A stretch of 38,578 nucleotides of DNA from Clostridiales bacterium (lineage in GTDB: Bacteria; Bacillota; Clostridia; Oscillospirales; Oscillospiraceae): positions 1 to 38,578 of the forward strand of contig JAJQFX010000294.1 in the NCBI GenBank assembly GCA_021200895.1, written 5' to 3'. A program made the position numbers and the translations under genes. Of the stretch, positions 31,684-38,578 are shown one piece after another. The notes beneath the pieces were generated by a model that saw only the letters and a list, made by a program, of their open reading frames with translations, was not told where the DNA came from and did not search any database. Position 1 is the first letter of the stretch; every line of letters begins with the position of its first letter.

Positions 31684-32392
31684 TCCTTATAAGGTGCTTG
31701 GCGTCTCGCGGGACGCATCGCAGGAAGAGATCAAAAAGGCATACCGAAAGCTGGCCAAGCAGTATCACCCTGACCTGCATCCCAACGACCCGGAAGCGGC
31801 CAAGAAGATGAATGAGATCAACGCCGCCTATGACCAGATTCAAAACCCGGAGAAGTACCAGCAGGCCAATCCCTATTCCTCTGCCCGGCAGTCAAACCCC
31901 TATGGCAGCGCCTACGGGAACCCCTACGGCAGCTATGGCTACGCCCAGCGGGAGCAGCGCCAGCAGGGTACCTATGACACCAGCCGCGACAGCAGCGAGC
32001 TTCAGGCGGCGGCCCACTTCGTCCAGGCGGGCGAGTATGAGGACGCGGTCAACGTGCTGAACCGGGTGCCTTCGTCGGAGCGGAACGCCCGGTGGTATTA
32101 CCTCAGCGGCCTGGCCCATGCCGGTATGGGCAACAAAATCCTCGGCCTGCAGCATATGCAGACCGCTGTGGAGATGGACCCCGGAAACGCCGAGTATCAG
32201 CAGGCGCTGCAACATATGCAGCGCAGCGGCGCCTTCTATCAGCAGAGCGGCGGCACCAACTTCCATTACTGCGCCAGCGGCGGGCCGTACAGCTTCTGTA
32301 TGTACCTTTGCCTGATTCAGGCGGTTTGCTCCTGCTGCTGCGGCGGCAGTGGGTATGGATACGGCTCCTATGGGGGATTCTATAAGCCCTGA
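31673..32392 (+). CDS. DnaJ-domain protein with TPR-like region and membrane tail
   Basis: 239 residues from [20 protein letters not shown] at 31673, overlapping the DUF5685 stop. J-domain residues 1-62 with the HPD motif in QYHPDLHP, which stimulates Hsp70 ATPase. A Tyr/Gly/Pro/Asn-rich linker (about 65-100) follows, then two TPR-like helices pairs ([21 protein letters not shown] and [21 protein letters not shown]). The C-terminus is a hydrophobic Cys-rich segment ending [18 protein letters not shown], which may sit in the membrane. It lacks the G/F and zinc domains of DnaJ, so it is a specialised co-chaperone. Its client is plausibly the DUF5685 product. Confidence 0.88.
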   Translation: MIDDPYKVLGVSRDASQEEIKKAYRKLAKQYHPDLHPNDPEAAKKMNEINAAYDQIQNPEKYQQANPYSSARQSNPYGSAYGNPYGSYGYAQREQRQQGTYDTSRDSSELQAAAHFVQAGEYEDAVNVLNRVPSSERNARWYYLSGLAHAGMGNKILGLQHMQTAVEMDPGNAEYQQALQHMQRSGAFYQQSGGTNFHYCASGGPYSFCMYLCLIQAVCSCCCGGSGYGYGSYGGFYKP

Positions 32393-32434
32393 ACCTGCCG
32401 GTCAAAAAAAGTCGAAAAACCTCCCGCCGCCCCC

Positions 32435-32502
32435 TTGACAGGGGGGGCGGCATACTGTTATACTAACTGTATGAACTGTTCTAGGAGTGTTAGCACAGTT
32501 CA
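32435..32502 (+). promoter_or_regulatory. Promoter and operator of the gntR-ABC operon
   Basis: -35 TTGACA (32435-32440), 18 bp, -10 TATACT (32459-32464). Just downstream an inverted repeat TGAACTGT/ACAGTTCA (32472-32479 and 32495-32502, 15-nt spacer) fits the two half-sites expected of a YtrA-type repressor, encoded as the first gene. The -35 also lies in a GC hairpin (GCCGCCCCC/GGGGGGGCGGC) that may terminate upstream transcription. Confidence 0.7.
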
Positions 32503-32538
32503 CACAAACCAAACATAGGGCAGAAAGGAAGCGATGGC

Positions 32539-32925
32539 GTGTTACCACTGGAGTTAGACTACAAGAGCCGCATCCCGGTCAGTGAGCAGCTGGTGGCGGG
32601 CGTTGTGCGTCTGGTGGCCTGTGGCGTCCTGTCGCCGGGTGAGCAGCTCCCGTCCGTCCGCAACATGGCGCAGCAGCTGGGCATCAACCCCAACACGGTG
32701 CAAAAGGCTTACCGGGCGCTGGAGCAGGTGGGGGCTATCTACAGCCTGCCGGGGAAGGGCTCCTTCGTCAGCGAGGGGGACGAGGCCAGAGAGCTGCAAA
32801 AGCGGCAGGCTCTGGACGCGCTGGACGGCGCGCTGCGTGCCGCGCTGGACGCCGGCGTAACCCTGGAGGATCTGGACGCGCATTGCCGCGGCTGGCTGCA
32901 AAAGATGGGAGGTTTACTGGTATGA
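32539..32925 (+). CDS. GntR-family regulator, YtrA subfamily
   Basis: 128 residues from a GTG at 32539. N-terminal winged HTH with IPVSEQLVAGVVRLVACG, GEQLPSVRNMAQQLGINPNTVQKAYRALEQVG and GKGSFV, then only a short helical tail (about 75-128), the mark of the YtrA subfamily, which controls ABC transporters. Its stop overlaps the ATPase start (ATGA), so regulator and transporter are co-expressed and probably autoregulated through the operator at 32472-32502. The effector is unknown; homologues respond to cell-wall antibiotics. Confidence 0.93.
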   Translation: MLPLELDYKSRIPVSEQLVAGVVRLVACGVLSPGEQLPSVRNMAQQLGINPNTVQKAYRALEQVGAIYSLPGKGSFVSEGDEARELQKRQALDALDGALRAALDAGVTLEDLDAHCRGWLQKMGGLLV

Positions 32926-33833
32926 TTATGGTGGAATCCTTCACCAAGAAATTTGGTGCCCTGCACGCGCTGGACCGCATCCACCTTCAGGTGGCGGAAG
33001 GCTCCATCTTTGGGCTCATCGGCTCCAACGGCGCGGGGAAGTCTACCCTGCTGCGGGCCATCAGCGGCGTCTATAAGCCGGATGGCGGCGCTATCCTGGT
33101 GGACGGCGAGAGCCCTTACGAGAACGCGGAGGTGAAGCAGCGCATTTGCTTCGTTTCTGACTACCCCTACTATTCCAGCCAGGACACCCTGGAGCGCCTG
33201 GCCCGGTTTTACCGGCGCTTTTACCGGAACTGGAATGAGGCGGAGTTTCAGCGTCTGACCGAGCTGTTCCCCCTGGAGCGGAAGCAGCGTATTCAGAGTA
33301 TGTCCAAGGGGATGCAGCGGCAGGCGGCGCTGATTTGCGCCCTGTCCACCTGCCCGGACTACCTGCTGCTGGACGAGGTGTTCGACGGGCTGGACCCGGT
33401 GATGCGCCAGCTGCTGAAGCGGGTCATCTCCGACCATGTGGCGGAGCGGAACATGACGGTGCTGATTGCCTCCCACAACCTGCGGGAGTTGGAGGACTTC
33501 TGCGACCATGTGGGCCTGCTGCACAAGGGCGGCGTCCTCATCGAGGAGGAACTGGAATCCCTGCGTCTGGGCATCCAGAAGGTGCAGGCGGTGTTCCAGC
33601 CGCCCCTGGAAGACGAGGCGCTGAACGACCTGCGGCAGACGCTGGACATCGTCAAGCTAGAGCGTCATGGCTCCCTGATTTCCTTCGTGGCCCGCAGCAG
33701 CGAGCAGCGGGTGACGGAGCGTCTGGAGCAGCTGCACCCCGTGTTCTGCGAGAGCCTGCCCCTGTCCCTTGAGGAAGTATTTATCAGTGAAATGGAGGCC
33801 GCCGGTTATGATATTGACAAAATCTTATCCTAA
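32922..33833 (+). CDS. ABC transporter ATP-binding protein
   Basis: 303 residues from MIMVESFTKKFGALHALDRI at 32922, nine bases after GGGAGG. Walker A GSNGAGKST (about 38-46), signature SMSKGMQRQ, Walker B YLLLDEVFDGLD and the H-loop ASHNL are intact, so it is an active ATPase. The C-terminal 80 residues form an extra domain seen in drug/bacitracin-type exporters. Overlaps both the upstream regulator and the downstream permease gene, forming one transporter with it. Confidence 0.95.
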   Translation: MIMVESFTKKFGALHALDRIHLQVAEGSIFGLIGSNGAGKSTLLRAISGVYKPDGGAILVDGESPYENAEVKQRICFVSDYPYYSSQDTLERLARFYRRFYRNWNEAEFQRLTELFPLERKQRIQSMSKGMQRQAALICALSTCPDYLLLDEVFDGLDPVMRQLLKRVISDHVAERNMTVLIASHNLRELEDFCDHVGLLHKGGVLIEEELESLRLGIQKVQAVFQPPLEDEALNDLRQTLDIVKLERHGSLISFVARSSEQRVTERLEQLHPVFCESLPLSLEEVFISEMEAAGYDIDKILS

Positions 33834-35890
33834 GCAGCGCAGCGCCATCGGTACAGCCTTTTGCTGGCACTGGAGGAAGAATCGCCTGCTCCTGGTCCTG
33901 TACACGCTGCTGCTGATGATGGCGCTGCCCGGGTGCTTTCTCCTGAACCTGCTGTACAATATGGACTTCTATCTCCAGTCCAACGCTGACACGGAGACGA
34001 TTTTCGCGGTGAAGGAGGTCTATCTGGCCCAGGACATGACGGAGTGCCTGAACAGCAGCTTCGTCTGGCTGGTCATTCCTATTGCGGCGGTCTTTGCCTT
34101 CCTGCTGGCCCATTCCAGCTTCTCCTACCTGCACTCCCGCCGGGCCACCGACCTGTACGCCGCCCTGCCCATCCGCAGGATGCCTATGCTGCTGGGGGGG
34201 GGGCATCCTGGCCAACCTGCTCCAGCTGTTCCTGCCGCTGGCGGCGGCTATGGCGCTGGTGGAGGCCATCGGCCGGGGCTATGGCGACCTGGTGTACCCC
34301 TTCTCCGGCGTTGTGGTGTGGGAGGCTTTTGGGCTGATGGCGCTGGGGCTGACCGCCTCCTACCTGCTGTTCCTGTTCGTCATTGTTATCAGCGGCACAC
34401 TGCTGGACGCGGTGTTCTCCTTCGCGGTGCTGTCCGTCAGCTGGCCGCTGCTGTGGCTGTTTACCGACATCATCTGTGAACAGACGCTGCCCGGCTACGT
34501 CACCGATTTGAACACGCTGCTCTGCTTCGCCCTGGTGCCGGTCATCGGCACGATGCTGCCATTCTTTGACTTTACCAGCGCCTACTGCTTCCCCAACGGC
34601 TTCACCGCTACCGCCGCCCCTGCGGTGGACACCTCCGCCCTGCCCTATACTCCCGGCCTGTGCTGGCTGGCGTGGTGGCTGTTCTTTGTCGTGGTGCTGC
34701 TGGCGGCGCTGGCGGTGGTGTTCCGGGTCAGGAAGAGCGAGTGCGCCGAGAGCACCCATACCTTCCCCCTTCCCAGAGGGTTCTTCCGCATGATTTGCTC
34801 CGCCGTAGGCGGGCTGGCCCTGGCGTATCTGTGCAGCGCCATCCTGCCCAGCAACGAGGTGTTCCTGGTGGCAGGTCTGCTGGGCACCTTCCTGGCCCAC
34901 CTGTTCTCCCAGGCCATCTGGGGCAGAGGGCTGCGGGGCTTTGTAAAAACCCTGCCCGCCTACCTGCTGCTGGTGGTCATCATGGGCACCGCAGGCTGGA
35001 TGGTGGTGAACGACGTACCCGGCTATGTCACCTATCTGCCCGATGCGGACGAGGTGGCATCGGTGGAGATCAGCGGTGACGCCCTCTCCTCCGGGCAGAA
35101 CTCCCTGGCCTACTACCTCAGCGACTGCGACAACTATATCTCGGCCGTTGTAAACGATGGGGAGTCGGAGTCCTACTGCTATATTTCCCCCACCCTCCGG
35201 TCTGCGGAGAGCATCGCCGCAGCCCAGGCGGTTCACAGCGCCATCCTGGAGGGGCTGAGCGGGCCATACCTGCCCTTCTCCGAGGAGGAGAGCGACAACC
35301 TGTATCTGGTCATCTCCTACACGCTGAAGGATGGCTCTGTTGTGGAGCGGGACTATTGGGATGTCTCCGCGTCGGATATGCTGACCGCGCTGGCGGGCAA
35401 TTTGCTGAATCTGGAGGAGTATCAGCAGGCCTCCCTGCTGAACGAGTATGAGGCCAGCGACATCACCAGCATCGACTATTGCAGATATATGGTCGATTAC
35501 GATTTCGACGAGGAGGCCGACTGGACCTCGGAGGATGAGTATCACTACGATGTGGCTCTGACCGCGGAGCAGCAGGAGCTGCTGTGGAGCACCTTCCTGG
35601 CGGAACTGAACAGCGAGGACTTCAGCTACAGCCCCCTGGACGAATCCAGTGACCTGGACGGGGACGGCTACGAGGAGGAGTGCTATATCAACATGGCCGA
35701 CATCCAGCGGGAGGACTTCGCCCCGGAACTGCTGAACCTGCTGGAGCAGGAGATGGGCGAGGCCGCCGATTTGGTGACCTCCGTCAACGGCAGAAGCTAC
35801 TGGGTGCCGACCTGCTGCACGAAGACCCGCCAGCTGCTGCAGGAGTACGCCAGCAGCGCTGACGCGGAAGCGGAAACGGAAACCGACTGA
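33808..35890 (+). CDS. ABC transporter permease with large extracytoplasmic domain, one single-base insertion
   Basis: Starts MILTKSYPKQRSAIGTAFCW at 33808 inside the end of the ATPase gene. At a run of ten G (34194-34203) the sense switches frame. With nine G the protein reads LLGGGILANLLQLF and continues to 35890, about 693 residues. Residues 1-400 hold about eight membrane helices. The C-terminal part (about 415-690) is a soluble, acidic domain rich in Tyr, Glu and Asp, probably outside. The layout fits YtrA-controlled ABC exporters. The substrate is unknown. The G10 run could be a true phase-variation tract, but a sequencing error is more likely. Confidence 0.82.
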
Positions 35891-35901
35891 CCAAGTTCAG
35901 A

Positions 35902-35936
35902 ACACGCCTCGGCCGCAGGGCCGGGGCGTGTTTTTT
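35902..35936 (+). terminator. Terminator of the gntR-ABC operon
   Basis: Stem ACACGCCTCGGCC / GGCCGGGGCGTGT (one G-U or mismatch) with a short loop, followed by TTTTTT, 12 bp after the permease stop. Confidence 0.88.
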
Positions 35937-35957
35937 GGGCGGGTTTGCCCGGTTCCC

Positions 35958-35986
35958 TTGCGCTGCCGCCGATTTTGGGGTATCCT
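35958..35986 (+). promoter_or_regulatory. Probable promoter of the SDR gene
   Basis: -35 TTGCGC (35958-35963), 17 bp, -10 TATCCT (35981-35986). The -35 is weak. Confidence 0.45.
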
Positions 35987-36022
35987 ATAGGGGAAGTGAC
36001 CATACAACAAGGAGGCTATCCC

Positions 36023-36793
36023 ATGAACATTGGCATTGTCACCGGCGCGTCCAGCGGCCTGGGGCGGACATTCGTCCGCCAACTCAGCGGGCAGGAGGCG
36101 CTGGATGAGATTTGGGTCATCGCCCGCCGGGAGGAACGGCTGCACGCGCTGGAGGCCCAGGTGGAGACGCCGCTGCGCTGCATCCCCCTGGATTTGACGG
36201 AGCGGACGTCCTTCCAGGCGCTGGAGACGCTACTGAAGGCGGAGCAGCCCGATGTGCGCGTCCTTATCAACGCGGCGGGCTTCGGCAAAATCGGGGCCTG
36301 GAAGGATATTTCCATGGCCGACTGCGACGGCATGATCGACCTGAATTGCCGGGCCGCCGTGGACATGACCCAGCTCGTCCTGCCCTATATGGGCAAGGGG
36401 AGCCGGGTGCTGGAAATTTGCTCCACCGCAGCCTTCCAGCCCTTCCCCTACCTGGGGGTGTACGCCGCCTCCAAAGCCTTCCTTTACCGCTACAGCCGGG
36501 CCCTGCGGGCGGAGCTGCGGGGGACGGGGGTCAGCGTGACGGCGGTGTGCCCCTACTGGGTGAAGGATACGGAGTTCATCTCCAAGGCGCAAAAGACCCA
36601 AAACAGCGGCTATATCCGCCACTTCCCCCTGGCCTCCAGCGAGGAGAACGTGGTGCGCCACGCGCTGGCCGACGCAAAGCTGGGGCTTGCGGTGTCCACG
36701 CCGGGGCCGGTCTGCACCGTTCACCGGGTAGCGGCGAAGTTCCTGCCCAGTGAGCTGATGATGGGCGTCTGGGCGTTGCTCAGAAGAATATAA
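36023..36793 (+). CDS. Short-chain dehydrogenase/reductase
   Basis: 256 residues from MNIGIVTGASSGLGRTFVRQL at 36023, seven bases after AAGGAGG. The open frame upstream includes the terminator and promoter and is not used. NAD(P) motif TGASSGLG (7-14), NAAG, the catalytic Ser in CSTAAF and YAASK (Tyr/Lys) are all present, so it is an active classical SDR. The C-terminal helical part (KFLPSELMMGVWALL) may touch the membrane. Substrate not readable. Flanked by terminators on both sides, so it is monocistronic. Confidence 0.92.
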   Translation: MNIGIVTGASSGLGRTFVRQLSGQEALDEIWVIARREERLHALEAQVETPLRCIPLDLTERTSFQALETLLKAEQPDVRVLINAAGFGKIGAWKDISMADCDGMIDLNCRAAVDMTQLVLPYMGKGSRVLEICSTAAFQPFPYLGVYAASKAFLYRYSRALRAELRGTGVSVTAVCPYWVKDTEFISKAQKTQNSGYIRHFPLASSEENVVRHALADAKLGLAVSTPGPVCTVHRVAAKFLPSELMMGVWALLRRI

Positions 36794-36795
36794 AA

Positions 36796-36825
36796 CAAGG
36801 CCGACGGTGCAAGCCGTCGGCCTTG
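36796..36825. terminator. Hairpin terminator after the SDR gene
   Basis: Perfect 12-bp stem CAAGGCCGACGG / CCGTCGGCCTTG with a 6-nt loop, immediately after the stop. The U-tract is better on the minus strand (TTTTATATT), so it may act in both directions. The stretch 36826-36970 holds nothing else I can assign. Confidence 0.7.
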
Positions 36826-36971
36826 TCCTGCATGATAGCAATCATCAAAATAACCAGGGAACCTCTTTTTATCCGGGAGAGAGGAGGCGTATCATTTTAA
36901 CACATACATCTGCGGCAAGAATCCCGCCATCCACAAAACCAGGCAGGCCAGAAAACGAGCCGGAAAAGGGG

Positions 36972-37001
36972 TGGACAAACAGGCGGGAAAGATGGTACAA
37001 T
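36972..37001 (+). promoter_or_regulatory. Promoter of ruvX-DUF1292
   Basis: -35 TGGACA (36972-36977), 18 bp, -10 TACAAT (36996-37001), very close to the ruvX start, so the leader is short. Confidence 0.6.
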
Positions 37002-37024
37002 GCAAAGCGATAGGATGTGAGACT

Positions 37025-37447
37025 ATGCGCGTTATGGCAATCGACTATGGGGACGCCCATACCGGCGTGGCCATCTCTGACCCCTTTGGTATGCTGGCGG
37101 GCTGGACGACTACCATTGACTCCTGGCGGCAGGAGGTGGTGCTGGCCCGGCTCCTGGACATCATCCGGGAGCATGAGGTGGACGAGTTGGTGCTTGGCCT
37201 GCCCAAAAATATGAACGACACCAGCGGCCCCCGGGTGGAAAAGAGCCGTCAGCTGGCCGTCCTGCTGGAGGAGGCCACCGGCATGGAGGTACATCTGTGG
37301 GATGAGCGGCTGACCACGGTGGACGCCCACCGTATCCTGTCCGAAAACGGGCGGCGGGGCAGGCAGCGGAAGGAGAAGGTGGACGCGGTGGCCGCCTCCC
37401 TGATTCTGGAAGGGTACCTGGGCTATCGCCGCACGCAAAACAGTTAA
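37025..37447 (+). CDS. ruvX: RuvX/YqgF-family Holliday junction resolvase-like protein
   Basis: 140 residues from MRVMAIDYGDAHTGVAISDP at 37025, normal length. RNase-H-like fold with the first acidic residue in AIDYG, ELVLGLPKNMND, WDERLTTVDAHRILSE and the last Asp in EKVDAVAASLILEGYL. Members process Holliday junctions or the 5' end of 16S rRNA precursors. Which applies here is not known. Followed after 17 bp by DUF1292, the usual Bacillota pair (yrrK-yrzB). Confidence 0.95.
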   Translation: MRVMAIDYGDAHTGVAISDPFGMLAGWTTTIDSWRQEVVLARLLDIIREHEVDELVLGLPKNMNDTSGPRVEKSRQLAVLLEEATGMEVHLWDERLTTVDAHRILSENGRRGRQRKEKVDAVAASLILEGYLGYRRTQNS

Positions 37448-37464
37448 AAGGAGAGGGAAACGCA

Positions 37465-37779
37465 ATGCTGTTTGATACAGATGACAACTATGTGGTGCTG
37501 GAGCTGGAGGATGAGGCCGGGAACCGCGTCCGCTATGAGATGCTGGATTTGGTGGAGTATAATGGGGAGGCTTTTGGCATCTTCCTCCCGGCGGAGGATC
37601 ACGGGGGCGAGGTGGCCATCCTGCGGCTGGCCGGCGAGGACGCCCAGAAGGCAGAGGGCTACGTTCCGGTGAACGATGAGGAGCTGGAGCAAGCCGTCTT
37701 TGACATCTTCCAAATCAAGAACATGGACGCCTTTGACTTTGGCGGCAACACCTTTGCGCAGAACGATTTGTTTGAATGA
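37465..37779 (+). CDS. DUF1292 (YrzB) protein
   Basis: 104 residues. The DUF1292 core YVVLELEDEAGNRVRYEMLD and LVEYNGEAFGIFLPA, then VAILRL and VNDEELEQAVFDIF, on the standard acidic background. In its classical place after ruvX. Function unknown. It is a paralogue of 25114-25464 without the acidic N- and C-terminal extensions. Confidence 0.94.
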   Translation: MLFDTDDNYVVLELEDEAGNRVRYEMLDLVEYNGEAFGIFLPAEDHGGEVAILRLAGEDAQKAEGYVPVNDEELEQAVFDIFQIKNMDAFDFGGNTFAQNDLFE

Positions 37780-37809
37780 GTTCTCATTCAAACGACTGCC
37801 CCAGGAACA

Positions 37810-37843
37810 GGAAAACGGCCCGCTGCACAGCGGGCCGTTTTCC
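37810..37843. terminator. Bidirectional terminator between DUF1292 and rpmB
   Basis: A 15-bp stem GGAAAACGGCCCGCT / AGCGGGCCGTTTTCC with a 4-nt loop. Both outer ends carry A/T runs (GAAAAC and GTTTTCC), so it can serve both convergent genes. Confidence 0.85.
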
Positions 37844-37862
37844 ATGAGCGAATGCTCACACT

Positions 37863-38048
37863 TTACGCACGGGTGACTTTCCCGGAACGGAGGCATCTGG
37901 AGCAGACATATACGTGAGTGGGAGTGCCCCCCACGATAGCCTTGACGCGCTTCACGTTGGGCTTCCAGGTGCGGTTGGAGCGACGATGGGAGTGAGAAAC
38001 CTGAATCCCAAAGGTGACGCCTTTCCCACAAAAATCGCACTTTGCCAT
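37863..38048 (-). CDS. rpmB: Ribosomal protein L28
   Basis: 61 residues from MAKCDFCGKGVTFGIQVSHS at 38048, preceded by GGAGG. CDFC and CSRC form a zinc-ribbon, the Zn-binding form of L28. HSHRRSNRTWKPNVKRV is the rRNA-binding core. Single gene facing the ruvX pair. Confidence 0.97.
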   Translation of the reverse strand: MAKCDFCGKGVTFGIQVSHSHRRSNRTWKPNVKRVKAIVGGTPTHVYVCSRCLRSGKVTRA

Positions 38049-38115
38049 TTTGCTGACCTCCTTCACATGTATGATCACTGCTTACGCAAGCGATAAATCT
38101 TATGAAACAGCATTG

Positions 38116-38121
38116 ATTATA
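38116..38121 (-). promoter_or_regulatory. -10 element probably serving rpmB
   Basis: A minus-strand TATAAT lies 68 bp before rpmB. The matching -35 is poor (ATTTTA at 17 bp). Confidence 0.4.
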
Positions 38122-38212
38122 ATACCAGATGGAACGCATAAAATCAACCCCTTTCCCGGAATTTTTTCAAAATTTTTGAGACCGGCCCCGGGTGAATCCC
38201 CCGTTCTGGTGG

Positions 38213-38241
38213 TTGCAAAACGCGGGGAAAGGCGTTATACT
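38213..38241 (+). promoter_or_regulatory. Promoter of hprK
   Basis: -35 TTGCAA (38213-38218), 17 bp, -10 TATACT (38236-38241). The 85-nt leader contains a small hairpin GCGTCC/GGACGC. Confidence 0.65.
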
Positions 38242-38326
38242 ATATGCAATAAGAAATACGCTGTCATATGTAGGAGGCCGCGTCCAAAGGGACGCAAAGC
38301 ATCGGCCGCTGCATGGAGGGTAGATT

Positions 38327-38578
38327 ATGACCAAGCAATACACATACCCGCTATACCGCCTGGCGGATGAGTTCCAGCTGGAGGTGCTGCACCGCGGGTC
38401 GGGCTACGAGAAGCAGAAGGTGCGCTCCGTCAGCGTCAACCGCCCCGGCCTCTCCCTGGTCGGGTTCTATGATTACTTTGACGATAACCGCATCCAGCTG
38501 ATGGGGAACATGGAGTACACCTACCTGGCGCTGATGTCCCGCAAGGAGCGGCTGAAATGCTTTGAAGATTTGCTGTCC
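38327..38578 (+). CDS. hprK: HPr kinase/phosphorylase, N-terminal part (cut by window edge)
   Basis: 84 codons from MTKQYTYPLYRLADEFQLEV at 38327, seven bases after GGAGG, open to the window end. The sequence VNRPGLSLVGFYDYFDDNRI, QLMGNMEYTYL and the following acidic helix match the N-terminal domain of HPrK/P, which phosphorylates Ser46 of HPr to control carbon catabolite repression in Bacillota. The catalytic P-loop domain lies beyond the window. Confidence 0.92.
   Translation, partial: MTKQYTYPLYRLADEFQLEVLHRGSGYEKQKVRSVSVNRPGLSLVGFYDYFDDNRIQLMGNMEYTYLALMSRKERLKCFEDLLS

Noticed and set aside
34184-35545. A 453-codon minus-strand frame opposite the ABC permease
   Set aside because: Gln/Gly/His-rich shadow without ribosome site. 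The plus-strand product has clear membrane helices.
36855-36870. GGGAACCTCT as a second end of the MITE-like element
   Set aside because: Only ten bases match and no partner repeat is found nearby.
38275-38320. Resemblance of the hprK leader (GGGACGCAAAGC) to the 3' half of a cyclic-di-GMP-I riboswitch
   Set aside because: The conserved 5' half (GCAAACC and GNRA loop) is missing; only a small GCGTCC/GGACGC hairpin is present. A covariance search would settle it.

Overview
The window looks like a chromosomal segment of a GC-rich Clostridia member of the Bacillota, most plausibly an Oscillospiraceae-type gut anaerobe (Flavonifractor/Oscillibacter-like). This rests on strong AGGAGG ribosome sites, a [4Fe-4S]-type PurF, a thiolase/3-hydroxybutyryl-CoA dehydrogenase/acyl-CoA dehydrogenase cluster of the butyrate type, HPr kinase, DUF1292 and DUF5685 proteins, an L10 leader and a C4-type L33. 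The family assignment is inference from gene content, not from a marker comparison.

Layout. 1-872 (minus strand): the end of a yajC operon. 873-1281: a non-coding stretch with a MITE-like element and a hairpin. 1282-9726 (minus): a purine operon purE-F-M-N-(PurO-like IMP cyclohydrolase)-(stand-alone AICAR transformylase)-aldo/keto reductase-small membrane protein-purD, with a promoter at 9698-9726 and a short leader ORF overlapping purE. 9819-13860: single genes of mixed orientation (glycosyltransferase, small conserved protein, PAP2 phosphatase, P-loop kinase, nitroreductase, cysteine-cluster protein). 13951-17794 (minus): rpmG-secE-nusG-rplK-rplA and then rplJ-rplL with its L10 leader. 17967-18023: a long unexplained hairpin. 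18178-21509 (minus): thl-hbd-bcd. 21540-24504 (minus): a class A penicillin-binding protein. 24523-28279 (plus): a BofC-like secreted protein, a DUF1292 protein, a probable structured RNA (6S-like) with its own terminator, a SurA/PrsA-like exported protein and a two-gene TauE/SafE exporter. 28373-30089 (minus): two AT-richer genes of unknown function that look like an acquired pair. 30090-30825: a control-rich gap with an orphan promoter and a small HTH fragment. 30826-35936 (plus): DUF5685 + DnaJ/TPR, then a GntR(YtrA-type)-ABC ATPase-ABC permease operon. 35958-38578: a short-chain dehydrogenase, ruvX-DUF1292, rpmB (minus) and the start of hprK.

A technical point governs how the window should be read. 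Six genes or gene candidates (purF twice, the P-loop kinase, bcd, the coiled-coil protein and the ABC permease) are each broken by exactly one extra base in a homopolymer (G4 to G10, or A6). Removing that base restores a protein of normal length each time, except that the coiled-coil protein has no family length to compare with. This looks like homopolymer over-calling in the assembly, not gene decay, so these genes are annotated as single repaired CDSs.

Working together: the purine operon makes IMP from PRPP but lacks purC, purB, purL and purK here. The ribosomal/secretion block couples L11-L1-L10-L7/L12, NusG and SecE. The thl-hbd-bcd set supplies three of the four acetyl-CoA to butyryl-CoA steps, and crotonase and ETF must lie elsewhere. 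No CRISPR array, rRNA, tRNA, complete insertion sequence or prophage was seen.
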